Shown here: positions 7,141 through 18,392 of the stretch, piece after piece | Numbering within the stretch: position 1 is the first letter of the stretch | Layout: every line of letters starts with the position of its first letter | Assembly (NCBI GenBank): GCA_017745075.1 | Contig: JAGIAD010000005.1 | Coordinates: 1-64,000, forward strand | Source: Sphingobacteriaceae bacterium | GTDB taxonomy: Bacteria; Bacteroidota; Bacteroidia; Sphingobacteriales; Sphingobacteriaceae | DNA: 64,000 nt | Reading direction: 5' to 3' | The notes under the pieces: model-generated | Told to the model about the DNA's origin: nothing | What the model saw: only the letters and a program-made list of their open reading frames with translations | Database searches by the model: none | Program-made: the position numbers and the translations under genes

Positions 7141-8460
7141 TTATTTTGCAACTACTTTCCAGATCACACCGCTAACATCGTCTGCAACCAATAAGGCACC
7201 ATCAGGCGTAAGGGTAACGCCAACCGGCCGACCATAAACTTCTGCCTTATCCTGGTTGGCTATAAAACCAGTTAAAAAATCTTCAGGTTTTCCGCTTGGT
7301 TTGCCCTCTTTAAAGGGTACAAAAGCTACTTTATAGCCGGAAATCGCTGACCGGTTCCATGAACCATGCTGACCAATAAATGCACCTCCCTGGTATTTTT
7401 GTGGAAACTTGTCGCTTTTATAGAAAGCTAATCCCAACGATGCGGTATGTGCACCAACCGCCACATCAGGAGCAATGGCTTTTTTAACCATTTCGGGGTT
7501 TTGACCTTTTAAGCGAGGATCTTCATTTTGACCATAATAAGAGTAAGGCCAGCCGTAAAAGGCACCTTGTTTTACACTGGTGATATAATCTGGAACCAGG
7601 TCATCGCCCAGGCCATCGCGTTCGTTAACAGCCGTCCAAAGCATATTTGTTGATGGTGCCCAATCTATCCCGACGGGATTTCGTAAACCACTGGCATAAA
7701 TTTTTTCTCCGCTTCCATCCGGGCTAACTTCTAATATACTGGCCCTTCTTACCTCATGTTCCATTCCATTTTCACCTACATTACTGCCCGATCCAACAGT
7801 GATATAAATTTTGCTTTTATCAGCATTGGTGATCAGGTTTCTTGTCCAGTGATTGTTATAGCCACCAGCCGGAAGGTTCAGGATCTTTTTACCTGCTGCG
7901 GTTATTTTGGTGTCGCCTGTTTTATAAGGGTATTGCCAGAGGCCGTCGGTATTGGCTACATAAAATGAATTGCCGATAATGAGCATTCCGAATGGCTGGT
8001 TCAGGCCATTTAAAAAAGTTGTCACCATTTCCGGTTTACCGTCTTTATTCTCATCGCGATACAGGAGAATGGTATTGGCACTTTTTCCCGGCACTTCTGA
8101 TTTTGCCTTACCCGTTACCGCATTGGCAATTTTTTCTACGGTACTTCTTTCTGAGTTGGAAAGTGCTACGAGTACATCGCCATTAGGTGTAATATAGGTA
8201 TTTCGCGGACTTTTAATGTTGGAAGCAAATTTGATTACGACAAAGCCCTCCGGTGCAACAGGTGTTTTTCCATCTGGCCAGCCGATTACCTTGCTGAATT
8301 TATTTTTAGAAGCATTGGTGTCTGGGGCAGGCAAATCTACTGCCCCCGTTTGGGTTGTTATGGTCGTATCTTCTCCCTGTTTTTGTGACCTAGAATTGGA
8401 TTGACATCCAAAAAGAACCACAGTAGACAACATTGACGCGTAAAAAATCTTGTTTTTCAT
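7141..8460 (-). CDS. PQQ-type sugar dehydrogenase / L-sorbosone dehydrogenase-like lipoprotein
   Basis: A lipoprotein with signal MKNKIFYASMLSTVVLFGC; the lipobox Cys is residue 19 of the chosen start (a longer frame to 8505 would bury this signal). The body is a six-bladed beta-propeller related to soluble glucose/sorbosone dehydrogenases. Marks are GLNQPFGMLI, NLPAGGYNNHWTRNL, GLRNPVGIDWAPSTN, GAHTASLGLAFY and GQHGSWNRS. Family members oxidise sugars with PQQ, but many Bacteroidota members are untested and no PQQ synthesis genes lie here. The TonB receptor just downstream may supply a ligand or cofactor. Substrate unknown. Confidence 0.88.
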   Translation of the reverse strand: MKNKIFYASMLSTVVLFGCQSNSRSQKQGEDTTITTQTGAVDLPAPDTNASKNKFSKVIGWPDGKTPVAPEGFVVIKFASNIKSPRNTYITPNGDVLVALSNSERSTVEKIANAVTGKAKSEVPGKSANTILLYRDENKDGKPEMVTTFLNGLNQPFGMLIIGNSFYVANTDGLWQYPYKTGDTKITAAGKKILNLPAGGYNNHWTRNLITNADKSKIYITVGSGSNVGENGMEHEVRRASILEVSPDGSGEKIYASGLRNPVGIDWAPSTNMLWTAVNERDGLGDDLVPDYITSVKQGAFYGWPYSYYGQNEDPRLKGQNPEMVKKAIAPDVAVGAHTASLGLAFYKSDKFPQKYQGGAFIGQHGSWNRSAISGYKVAFVPFKEGKPSGKPEDFLTGFIANQDKAEVYGRPVGVTLTPDGALLVADDVSGVIWKVVAK

Positions 8461-8561
8461 GTTAACCGGTTTTTGATAAAGAATTTGACTCAAAAAATAT
8501 AACATCGAAAATGAAGGGAAGTTTTAATGAGGATATAATTGCCACAACATTAAAACAATAA

Positions 8562-8589
8562 AAGGAAAGTACCCTGGAGTACCTTCCTT
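8562..8589 (-). terminator. Probable terminator of the 8.9 kb lipoprotein gene
   Basis: Stem AAGGAAaGTAC / GTACcTTCCTT with a 6-nt loop, followed on the minus strand by TTATTGTTTT. It sits about 265 nt past the stop of the lipoprotein gene ending at 8855. The rest of the 8461-8854 gap is AT-rich, and I see no other feature in it. Confidence 0.6.
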
Positions 8590-8854
8590 GAGAGCGCATG
8601 CCGTTTTTCCTGGTTTAACACTTTGGATAACAGGAAAGTATCATATGAAATTCTTAAATTAACTATGGCTTGTTAACGAGATCAGATCATCAAAAAGATG
8701 ATTGCTTTAAGATGAAGAAAGCGTAACAAAGATTTTGAGCATAATTTACAATTGTTGATTTGAAACGGTTAATGAAACTAAATTACAACATTACACCTAA
8801 CTTTTTAGTTAAATTTTGTTAAATCGTTTTTAAGGCAGCCTGACTTTCAGGTAC

Positions 8855-9421
8855 TTATTTAACCAGGTTTTCCTGTAATTTCTTTTCGATGTCTTTGGCG
8901 TTTAATATCAGTGCTGAAAATTGCGGATCTGATTTTACCAATAGAAATTTTCCGTTAGGGAGAATAATTGCCGAGGTGCCGCAAGAAGTTATCTCTTTGA
9001 ACAATAATTTTCTAAGAAAACCCGAATCGGTTTCTATTTCTAAACCCTTCGATTTAATTGGACTGAAACTTTTACCTTCTTCCCGGTATTGATAAATGGC
9101 AACGTTTGGCCTGGCTTCGGCTTTTTCGAGAATGTTTTTTTGAAAGGTCCACCTTACATTGTTCAGAAATTCTGCATTCTGGTAACTAAGTTCTTTCCAG
9201 CAATCGTCTCTATTGAAATCGTATTTAATAATAATGGTGTCTTTTAAAACAAGCCTTTCGTTTTGTTTTAAGAAAATATGTAGCGAATCGATTTGTGTAC
9301 CGGTTAATGTGCCTGCCTGGTAGCGCTTATTTTCGTCGACATACAATTTGGGAGAACAGGCATATATAAAAACAGAAAGGAAGAGAATAGAACTTACTGG
9401 CAGTTTGATTTTACGTTTCAT
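8855..9421 (-). CDS. Lipoprotein of unknown function
   Basis: A 188-residue protein with a lipoprotein signal, basic start MKRKIK and lipobox FIYAC with Cys22. The mature part has a strand-rich middle (VLKDTIIIKYDFNRDDC, NVAIYQYREEG). The C-terminal segment SCGTSAIILPNGKFLLVKSD loosely recalls thioredoxin-like lipoproteins, but no CxxC pair is present. I do not recognise the family. It stands alone on the minus strand with a likely terminator 265 nt downstream. Confidence 0.75.
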   Translation of the reverse strand: MKRKIKLPVSSILFLSVFIYACSPKLYVDENKRYQAGTLTGTQIDSLHIFLKQNERLVLKDTIIIKYDFNRDDCWKELSYQNAEFLNNVRWTFQKNILEKAEARPNVAIYQYREEGKSFSPIKSKGLEIETDSGFLRKLLFKEITSCGTSAIILPNGKFLLVKSDPQFSALILNAKDIEKKLQENLVK

Positions 9422-9538
9422 TTGTGTGAGCGTTGATGTTTGATTTTCCTGGTCAGGTTTAGATTGCGATCAGGAAAATCTGTTGAGGTAAATTTATAAC
9501 AAAAAATTATCCGACGATATTTTTCAATACAAAATTTC

Positions 9539-9646
9539 GTCATCTCGACCGTAACGCAGTGAAGTGGAGAGATCTGTCGTAATAGATTTAGCTTTGCTGA
9601 GCACTACGTGGTTCTCGGCTTCATTGCACTTCGCTCGAAATGACGA
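9539..9646. repeat. Interspersed inverted-repeat element (TCGTCATyTCGA family), copy 1
   Basis: The left arm starts CGTCATCTCGACCGTAACG; the right arm, read on the other strand, starts TCGTCATTTCGAGCGAAG. The two arms are imperfect inverted copies. Related elements occur at 55043-55153 and 58685-58769, with a single arm at 47405. It fills most of the 308-nt gap between the lipoprotein gene and the ankyrin pair; nothing else is seen in the gap. Confidence 0.8.
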
Positions 9647-9729
9647 CATCAGGGATCTTCACCGGAAGTAATGGCTTCTCGCGATCTGTCATTCCAAATC
9701 CTTTGTTTTTCTCTAAAGGACGGTCAGAC

Positions 9730-11082
9730 TCAGCCTTTTAAAATCTTAGCTTTCTCTGCATCAAATTCTTCCTGCGATAAAATTCCGGCATCTAATAACT
9801 CTTTTAAGTCTAATAGTGCCTGCTTTTTTGCAGCCATATCGTTTTTTGAAACTTCTGCGGTATTTTCTTTTGGTACTGTGTCTGTAGTCGGTGCATTGGA
9901 ATTAGCCGCAGGGCCATATTTTAGCAAGAGTTCGGTAATTTCATTAAACCCTTTAATATTCGAATAATCAATTGCTTTTTGTTCTTTTACATTCACGATA
10001 GAGGGATCGGCAGATTTTTCGAGTAAAAATTTAACCACATCTTTTTTCCCGTTTGCAGCGGCATAATGTAAAGCAGTGTTCCCGCTTTCATCCTGGATAT
10101 CAACATGGGCACCTTTCTCCAGCAATAACTTTAACATGCTTAAATGACCGCTTTTAGCCGCCACATGCAACATACTTTCGCCGCCATAGCTGTAATTATT
10201 ATCAAAAGAGAAACTGGCAGAGATAGAAATGTTATTGGCTGTTTCTACCCATTCGAGGTACGAATACATCGAATCGTCATTACCCGAAAGAGGTTTGGCA
10301 TAATTTACATCTACACCATTGGCTAAAAATAAATCGACAATTTCTTTTTGATTATTGGCGCAGGCATACCATATTGGCGACAGGCCGTTTTTTGAAGATA
10401 CAAACACATCTGCACCTTTTTCTACCAGTGTTTTGGTGAGCATACGGTTGGCATCATAACAGGCAAGTAACAGGGCAGATTCTCCACTGTGGTTAACATG
10501 GTTAATATCGGCACCTTTATCAATAAGCAGCTCAGTCATCTGCAGATTTTTAGCTTTAACCGCAAAAATCAACGGCGAATCGCCATGTTTATTCGTGGTA
10601 CTGATATTGGCACCATATTCGAGCAATTTTTGAACAATCTCCTTATTTCTCCAGGCCGATGCAATAAGAAGGGGTGTTTCTGCTTCGTTATTTTCGCTGT
10701 TAACATCAAGCCCGCCATCAAGCAACTTTTCCAATATTTCAATCTGTCCGTTTTGGGCAGTTAAATGTAAGAGGCTGTTCCCTTTCAGGTCTTTAATGTC
10801 TATCCTGGCACCTTTGTCTAAAAGGTAAAGTGCCGTTTGTTTTTGTTTTTGCAGGCAGGCGAAGTAAAAAGGTGTTTCACCATTGTGGTCCTCATAATTT
10901 AGATCTGCACCACGCTCGATTAAAATTTTTACAAGATCCAAATAACCGTGATGTGCAGCATAATGTAAAGCAGTTCTTCCTTTCTCGTCGGTATAACCTA
11001 CCTCTACTTCGTTGTTGGCCAATAAAAGTTCGGCTATTTTGCGCTTGCCGCTTTCGCAGGCAATTATAAATGACATTGACAT
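9730..11082 (-). CDS. Ankyrin-repeat protein with C-terminal SHOCT domain
   Basis: A 450-residue protein without signal peptide. About eleven ankyrin repeats cover residues 1-400, showing the repeated GxTxLHxAAxxG and LLxxGADxN patterns (for example GRTALHYAAHHG, GNTALHYAAANG). A 30-residue insert rich in Ser/Asn/Tyr near residues 270-300 interrupts the array. A Pro/Thr/Asn linker then leads to a SHOCT domain (residues 415-450, LLDAGILSQEEFDAEKAKIL), a short oligomerisation module. The role is likely protein binding. The start is 3 nt after the stop of another ankyrin gene, so the two are translated together. Confidence 0.9.
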   Translation of the reverse strand: MSMSFIIACESGKRKIAELLLANNEVEVGYTDEKGRTALHYAAHHGYLDLVKILIERGADLNYEDHNGETPFYFACLQKQKQTALYLLDKGARIDIKDLKGNSLLHLTAQNGQIEILEKLLDGGLDVNSENNEAETPLLIASAWRNKEIVQKLLEYGANISTTNKHGDSPLIFAVKAKNLQMTELLIDKGADINHVNHSGESALLLACYDANRMLTKTLVEKGADVFVSSKNGLSPIWYACANNQKEIVDLFLANGVDVNYAKPLSGNDDSMYSYLEWVETANNISISASFSFDNNYSYGGESMLHVAAKSGHLSMLKLLLEKGAHVDIQDESGNTALHYAAANGKKDVVKFLLEKSADPSIVNVKEQKAIDYSNIKGFNEITELLLKYGPAANSNAPTTDTVPKENTAEVSKNDMAAKKQALLDLKELLDAGILSQEEFDAEKAKILKG

Positions 11083-11085
11083 ATT

Positions 11086-12288
11086 TTAAGATTGTTTCAT
11101 TAGCAGTTCAACAGTTTTTATTTTCAGGTTATCATCAGAGGCCAGCATTAAAGCCGTTTGGTCTTTATCGTTGCTTATCGTAACATCTGCTCCATTTTCG
11201 ATCAGAAGCTTTACTTTACGGTAGGTTTCCTTGGCCTTTTCGGGTTCGTAATTTACATTGTAGCTGCAAACCTTATGCAATAGGGTGTTCCCGGCGTTGT
11301 CTGTTCTGTTAATATCTACCTGCCCGCTTTCCAATGCTGTTTCTAAAATATTGGCCTGTTTTTCAACAATTAGATCCAATGGGGTCTTATCTGCGCCGTA
11401 CCAGGTGCTGGGCTGGTATAAATCGGCACCATCGTTCAGCAGTTTTTTAAGAAAATTGATGCCGCTTTCACTGTTAGGCATCATGCGGACATATTCGAAC
11501 AATAATGTTACCCCTTTTTTATTCGGCTGGTTAAGCTCCGGTGAGGCAGCACTGTGCAGCATATCATAAATGTTTTCACTTTGCGAATGCGCTACAGCAT
11601 AAAAGAAGGCCGAATTGCCCTCCCGGTCGGCCTGGTTAGGATCTGCTCCATTTTCGAGCAGAGGTGTGATTAAGTTTTTCTTGTTAAGCTTTACAGCGAT
11701 GATTAAAGGTGTTTCCTGTACAATATTGCCTTCGTTTATGTCAATACCTTCATTAATGAGGATATCGATATAACCCTTAAGCAGGTCGGTAGTTTGTTCA
11801 TCATTGAGGTTATACCGGCGAAAACTACTTTTTACCACCTGGTGGAGGTAGTTTTCTTCTGCATTGTTTTTGAAATTTGTGGTACATCCCGCATCTATAC
11901 AGGCTTTGATGATGCCTAAACTGACACCATTTTCGAAAAGGTAACTCAATAAGGTTTTTGCATTTACCTCATCGTTCAGGTTATCGAAATGGCTAATAAA
12001 TTCGTTGAAGAAGGCAATGTCTTCCGCATCATTACCGAGGTTGCGCACAATGCTTTGGAAAATGCTTTTATCAAAATTGTCGAATTCATAAATATCAGTT
12101 TCGATGGTTTTATCTTTTACCATCATGTTTAATATTTCATACTGCTTTTCGCGGATGAGGTTGTCGAAAATGGATGATTTTTGATGGTCCTGTAAGTTTT
12201 TGGAGAGTTTTTCGCCTTTTTGCATCGAGCTTTTTGCTTCATCAAATTTACGGGCGTTTAACTGTTGATCTAAGGTAGTTTCGGTCAT
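11086..12288 (-). CDS. Ankyrin-repeat protein
   Basis: A 400-residue cytosolic protein, first gene of the ankyrin pair. The N-terminal 110 residues are helical and not obviously ankyrin. Degenerate repeats then run to the end, clearest at ETPLIIAVKLNKKNLITPLL, GNSAFFYAVAHSQ, GNTLLHKVCSYN and DQTALMLASDDN. Repeats are longer and less regular than in the downstream partner. No catalytic domain is visible. The pair probably binds a common partner; function unknown. Confidence 0.87.
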   Translation of the reverse strand: MTETTLDQQLNARKFDEAKSSMQKGEKLSKNLQDHQKSSIFDNLIREKQYEILNMMVKDKTIETDIYEFDNFDKSIFQSIVRNLGNDAEDIAFFNEFISHFDNLNDEVNAKTLLSYLFENGVSLGIIKACIDAGCTTNFKNNAEENYLHQVVKSSFRRYNLNDEQTTDLLKGYIDILINEGIDINEGNIVQETPLIIAVKLNKKNLITPLLENGADPNQADREGNSAFFYAVAHSQSENIYDMLHSAASPELNQPNKKGVTLLFEYVRMMPNSESGINFLKKLLNDGADLYQPSTWYGADKTPLDLIVEKQANILETALESGQVDINRTDNAGNTLLHKVCSYNVNYEPEKAKETYRKVKLLIENGADVTISNDKDQTALMLASDDNLKIKTVELLMKQS

Positions 12289-12411
12289 TTCAATTAAAAT
12301 ATTTAAGATAGATATAGGTATTTCCCGCTACAAAAGTTTAGCCAAAGAATTGGCATAATCAAAAATTATCGGGAATGTTGCAATAGATCAGAATGATAAA
12401 GAATATATGAT

Positions 12412-13179
12412 TAGTTGCTTATTTTTTTGGAAAGCAATTGCAGCATTTCATCGGTTATTTTCTTCCTGCTCTGCCTCCTGTCATGAAAAATGGCATCCGT
12501 CCGATCAGGTTTAGTTGGGGTATTTTTCTGCTACTATGTCGGTTTTCCGTGCCACAAGCCTAAATTTGTAGCCCTGATCGGAGCGGCATCCCCGATTTCA
12601 TCGGGATAAAGCGGAGAGCAGGAGTAACGTTAAAAGAAGCGTATAACATTGCGCTCCAAAATACCGACAATCTTTATATTATGATGTTTTAGTTGCTTAT
12701 TTTTTGGAAAGCAATTGCAGCATTTCATCGGTTTAGTTTGGTCATTTTTCTGCTACTAGGTCGGTTTTCCGTGCTAGAGGCCTGAGTTTATAGCCCTGAT
12801 CGGAGCGACATCCCCGATATTTCATCGGGATAAAGCGGAGAGCAGGAGTAACGTTAAAAGAAGCGAATAACATAGCGCTCCAAAATACCGGCAATCTTTA
12901 TATTATGATGTTTTAGTTGCTTATTTTTTGGAAAGCAATTGCAGTATTTCATTGGTTATTTTTTTCCTGCTCTACCTTCTGCCATGAAAAATGGCATCCG
13001 TTCGATCAGGTTTAGTTGGGTCATTTTTCTGCTACTAGGTCGGTTTTCCGTGCGAGAGACCTGAGTTTATAGCCCTGATCGGAGCGGCATCCCCGATATT
13101 TCATCGGGATAAAGCGAAGAGCAGGAGTAACGTTAAAAGAAGCGTATAACATTGCGCTCCGAAAACAACTGACAATCTT
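12412..13179. repeat. Triple tandem repeat, each unit a large imperfect palindrome
   Basis: Three direct copies begin with TAGTTGCTTATTTTTTGGAA at 12412, 12690 and 12914. They measure about 278, 224 and 266 bp. Within a unit, the right arm (CCTGATCGGAGCGGCATCC, a small CCCGAT/ATCGGG hairpin, then GCGGAGAGCAGGAG) is matched by a degenerate inverted left arm (CCTGCTCTGCC ... GGCATCCGTCCGATCAGG). The middle copy lacks the left arm. Outer flanks are also loosely complementary (TTTTGGAAAGCAATTG versus the complement of CATTGCGCTCCAAAAT). No significant open reading frame is present. It fills most of the 1,050-nt gap between the ankyrin genes and isocitrate dehydrogenase. Confidence 0.88.
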
Positions 13180-13296
13180 AATATTTTACTTTATATAATA
13201 TCAACCCGCGTCATAAATAACATTACGATGTTCCTTAATTCATTCGATTATTTTATCTTTAGCCGATTTTAAAAAGATTGGTTTACAAAGCCATGA

Positions 13297-15558
<2,262 letters not shown>

Positions 15559-15589
15559 GCGAATTTAAGGTGTAAATTTTAAATATTAG

Positions 15590-15620
15590 CGTCCCGGTTT
15601 TTAAATCGGGACGTTTTTTT
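15590..15620 (+). terminator. Terminator of icd
   Basis: Stem CGTCCCG / CGGGACG closed by an A/T-rich loop and followed by seven T residues, 32 nt after the icd stop. A classic intrinsic terminator. Confidence 0.92.
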
Positions 15621-15623
15621 TAT

Positions 15624-15674
15624 GAGTTGTCAACTTTAATAGTCCCCTTGCACGAAAGTTGACAACTCTTTTTT
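15624..15674. repeat. 14-bp perfect inverted repeat, copy A
   Basis: GAGTTGTCAACTTT and AAAGTTGACAACTC form a 14-bp stem with a 17-nt loop, followed by a T run. It sits between convergent icd and the TPR gene, so it probably also ends the TPR transcript. A near-identical stem with the same loop length occurs at 60681-60725. Confidence 0.85.
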
Positions 15675-15705
15675 CTATTGGAAAGAAACAGATAAAGATT
15701 AGAGT

Positions 15706-17031
15706 TTATTTTGTTATCATCATAAATTGAGGATCTGTCCATAGGTTTTGAAGCTCAGGATATTGCTTCATGTCATCTTTTAAATCAGGTTCTAGCCTTA
15801 ATGTATTTTTTAAAAATGATAAGCACTCTTCAGTTTTCCCCTGTAAGTTCTTTATGATACCTATTTGATAATAATTCCATGAAAATTCATATAGTTTGTT
15901 TAATCCTTCAAACACATTAATTGCCTCATCATAAGCATAGATGCCTTTCAAATGTAGGCCTTTACAGTATTCTAACTGATAATGGGCATTAACATGTATC
16001 TGTAGTTTCATGTTTTCAAATTCTATCAAAGTTCTATCCTTTGGTAACCGTGCAAAAACATCCAAAAGCAATCGGATTACAATATTTTCTCTAAAATAAT
16101 CTTCAAATAATATTGTCAAGGACTTTAAAGCATTATCTAAGTTGTTTGCTTTTAAATAGATTTGAACAATGTATATTAAGGCATTTGGATTTTTGGGGTC
16201 ATTTTTCAAGATTAATTTTACAGTATCGATGAAATCAGCTTCATTGGTCTCATTTATGATATCATAAAGCAGATCCATTTTGTTTTCTAAAATTTTTACA
16301 TGATTGGGCTCTATGCTAAGGGCCTTATTATAAAACTCCAGCGCTTTTTCATACTCTTCTTTTTTATAATAAAGAGTGCCTTTATTTGCATAAGCCAAGG
16401 TTGCGTTCTCATCGAGCTCAAGGGCTTTGTTAAAAAGCTCCAATGCATTTTCAAGGTCGTCTCTTTCCATCTGATAGGCTCCATAAGCAATATACCGATC
16501 AATCTGATCTGCATTTACTTTTCCTTTTGTGTGTTCGGGATTAGGCACTATTTTTATCTCTGAAATGGCACCTGTATCAAGTTGCTCCTGAAAATCGCTA
16601 ACCCTTAACTCTATCTGGTTTTTTAATCTGGTTATCGTTTGGCTGGCCTGATGACCATTTAATTTCTTTTTTAATAAATGATCATATACCGTTTTATAGT
16701 TGTGTTGATTATTAAAATATATTTCTTCAGCATAATCCAAAATTTCAGTTTGATAACTTTCGCTGTTAAATTCCTCTTCGTTGATACCATCTGAATAAAC
16801 AGCTTTTTTATTTTTTAATAAATAATCTGCTTTTTCCATAATTATGGAGATCTGTTCATCACTTAACCCGTGCTTTTCGAGTTCATTTCGGGCATGTTCA
16901 GGGTTATGGTTATTCTCCTCGAGTTTCCACAAAGCCAGTGCGCAAAGTTCGTCCTGCAATTGTTTTGAATGAAAGCTGCTTTCATCAATTCCTGCATTTT
17001 TCTTCTTCTTTAAAAAGTCAAAAAATCCCAT
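15706..17031 (-). CDS. Tetratricopeptide-repeat protein
   Basis: A 441-residue cytosolic protein. The N-terminus (MGFFDFLKKKK) resembles starts of membrane-peripheral or scaffold proteins; residues 20-155 are helical. TPR units begin near residue 185: GAYQMERDDLENALELFNKAL, then GTLYYKKEEYEKALEFYNKAL, with further degenerate repeats to residue 430. The TPR array suggests a protein-interaction role. No enzymatic domain is present and no specific function can be named. It converges with icd and shares the 15.6-kb hairpin. Confidence 0.85.
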   Translation of the reverse strand: MGFFDFLKKKKNAGIDESSFHSKQLQDELCALALWKLEENNHNPEHARNELEKHGLSDEQISIIMEKADYLLKNKKAVYSDGINEEEFNSESYQTEILDYAEEIYFNNQHNYKTVYDHLLKKKLNGHQASQTITRLKNQIELRVSDFQEQLDTGAISEIKIVPNPEHTKGKVNADQIDRYIAYGAYQMERDDLENALELFNKALELDENATLAYANKGTLYYKKEEYEKALEFYNKALSIEPNHVKILENKMDLLYDIINETNEADFIDTVKLILKNDPKNPNALIYIVQIYLKANNLDNALKSLTILFEDYFRENIVIRLLLDVFARLPKDRTLIEFENMKLQIHVNAHYQLEYCKGLHLKGIYAYDEAINVFEGLNKLYEFSWNYYQIGIIKNLQGKTEECLSFLKNTLRLEPDLKDDMKQYPELQNLWTDPQFMMITK

Positions 17032-17170
17032 TCGTTTGTAATACTTATTGATTCAGTTTCTACTAATATATTAAAAAGGATAGATAAACCTAACCATTGG
17101 AAATTTAAACTTCTCGGTTTTGCTTCCAACCGAACTCCCAAAATGGGGTGGTTACCATTAATAAACAATC

Positions 17171-17268
17171 CGCGTGAGGGATAGAAACGGATAGCCCACA
17201 GCCACGAGGAACGAGTGGCGAGGACTAGTAGTGGATAGCCCGACCCTTGCGCAGCTTGGGGCACGCCC
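17171..17268. repeat. GC-rich structured intergenic element
   Basis: This stretch is much richer in G+C than its surroundings. It begins GCGTGAGGGATAG, contains GGATAGCCC twice (near 17189 and 17233) and ends GGGGCACGCCC, so the ends can pair GCGTG with CACGC. It lies in the 322-nt gap between divergent TPR and acidic-protein genes. Similar sequences, as I recall them, are dispersed in many Bacteroidota genomes. Either a mobile repeat or a structured RNA is possible. Confidence 0.65.
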
Positions 17269-17353
17269 AAATAACAACAGAATTCTTTTGCCATATAAAA
17301 ACCTTATCTATACTGCTTTGTTATAACATTATAAACTATAGGAGACCTATACC

Positions 17354-17761
17354 ATGGCAATTAACGAAAATAAAGGATCGAAAGATAAGATACATAGCAC
17401 TACCGAAAATAGCGAAATCAATAAGGAAAATTTATCGTACGATAAAAATAAGGAGAGTTATGAACTTGATGTAAGGGGAACAGACAGCGAATATGATCAT
17501 CCGATGGGTTACGAAACCGTAGCGGCAGGCGCAAGAGACGATGATTCTACCTATGATGAAGCTAATCCCTACGTTGGTGACGAATATGCTCGCAATGAGG
17601 AAATCGCTGAAGATAATTTGGAAGAACTGGGCATGCATGTAGACAATGGAGAAAGTGTACTGCTTAACCCCGAGGATGAAATTCTTTCACGTACAGCGGA
17701 AGATTACCGGGATGATTTAGATGAAGAAGGTTATCCGCTTAACGATACGCCCCAAAAATAG
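17354..17761 (+). CDS. Acidic hypothetical protein
   Basis: A 135-residue, strongly acidic and hydrophilic protein with no signal peptide or hydrophobic segment. It is rich in Asp, Glu, Asn and Tyr (DVRGTDSEYDHPMGYE, DDDSTYDEANPYVGDEYAR). It is probably disordered. A GGAGA ribosome-binding sequence precedes the ATG. The function is unknown; its composition resembles small stress-related proteins of Sphingobacteriaceae, but that is only an impression. It converges with the membrane GRAM/PH-like gene. Confidence 0.7.
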   Translation: MAINENKGSKDKIHSTTENSEINKENLSYDKNKESYELDVRGTDSEYDHPMGYETVAAGARDDDSTYDEANPYVGDEYARNEEIAEDNLEELGMHVDNGESVLLNPEDEILSRTAEDYRDDLDEEGYPLNDTPQK

Positions 17762-17865
17762 TCAGGAGATCACCATATTGCGTGATCGTTATTTGACGAA
17801 ACAATCATAAATGGAAAAGCAGGGTTATACAAAATGTAATCCTGCTTTTTGTATTGTCCCGGAAT

Positions 17866-18390
17866 CTATTTTATCAATTGTTCAATATACTGTTTCCAGA
17901 TATCTCTGTTGTTGACTACAAATTTTTCGATTGTGCCATCTTTTAAGTTAATCTGTAAACCATTTTTAACTATTCCCAGAGGGCTAAAAAATATTAGGTC
18001 ATTTATATTGTCGATTTTAATCGAAAGGGTATGGTTTTGGATATTTAGATTGTGGGACTTGAATATTAGACGATCATTTAACAGGTATAATGCTCCACCT
18101 ACAGCCTCTCGTTTTACGAAGTGATTTGCCGCGCCTGCATACATAATCTCAGATTCATTAACACCTTCTAATTTTGTCTGATCGTTTACTTTTTTAGACT
18201 TTGAAAAGAAATACAACATGAAGCCCATGAACAATCCGAATACCAACCCGCTAATTGGCCCCATAATTAATGCTGCTCGTAAATCGTAAAGAAAAGTTAG
18301 TGCAATGCCAAAAAAAAGACAAAAAAATAGGCCAGCCAACAAGCCTACCTTTAAAAATGCTTTGGTGTCAGGTTTTTTTTCGTAATTCAT
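17866..18390 (-). CDS. Membrane protein with GRAM/PH-like domain
   Basis: A 174-residue protein. Two membrane segments lie at about residues 13-34 and 40-61 (VGLLAGLFFCLFFGIALTFL, GPISGLVFGLFMGFMLYFF). A cytosolic domain of about 100 residues follows, with the pattern of GRAM or bacterial PH domains: GGALYLLNDRLIFKSH, then a strand pair ending with NINDLIFFSPLG, then GLQINLKDGTIEKFVV and a terminal helix. It may bind lipid or protein at the membrane face. It starts 2 nt after the dnaX stop, so it is cotranscribed, though a functional link to replication is not evident. Confidence 0.8.
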   Translation of the reverse strand: MNYEKKPDTKAFLKVGLLAGLFFCLFFGIALTFLYDLRAALIMGPISGLVFGLFMGFMLYFFSKSKKVNDQTKLEGVNESEIMYAGAANHFVKREAVGGALYLLNDRLIFKSHNLNIQNHTLSIKIDNINDLIFFSPLGIVKNGLQINLKDGTIEKFVVNNRDIWKQYIEQLIK

Positions 18391-18392
18391 TT

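Noticed and set aside
7141..8460. Complete PQQ-dependent sugar oxidation system
   Set aside because: No pqq synthesis genes and no cytochrome partner lie nearby; only the dehydrogenase-like propeller and a receptor are present.
12412..13179. CRISPR array
   Set aside because: There are only three units of 224-278 bp that are alike along their whole length. No short repeats with unique spacers are seen, and no cas genes are present.
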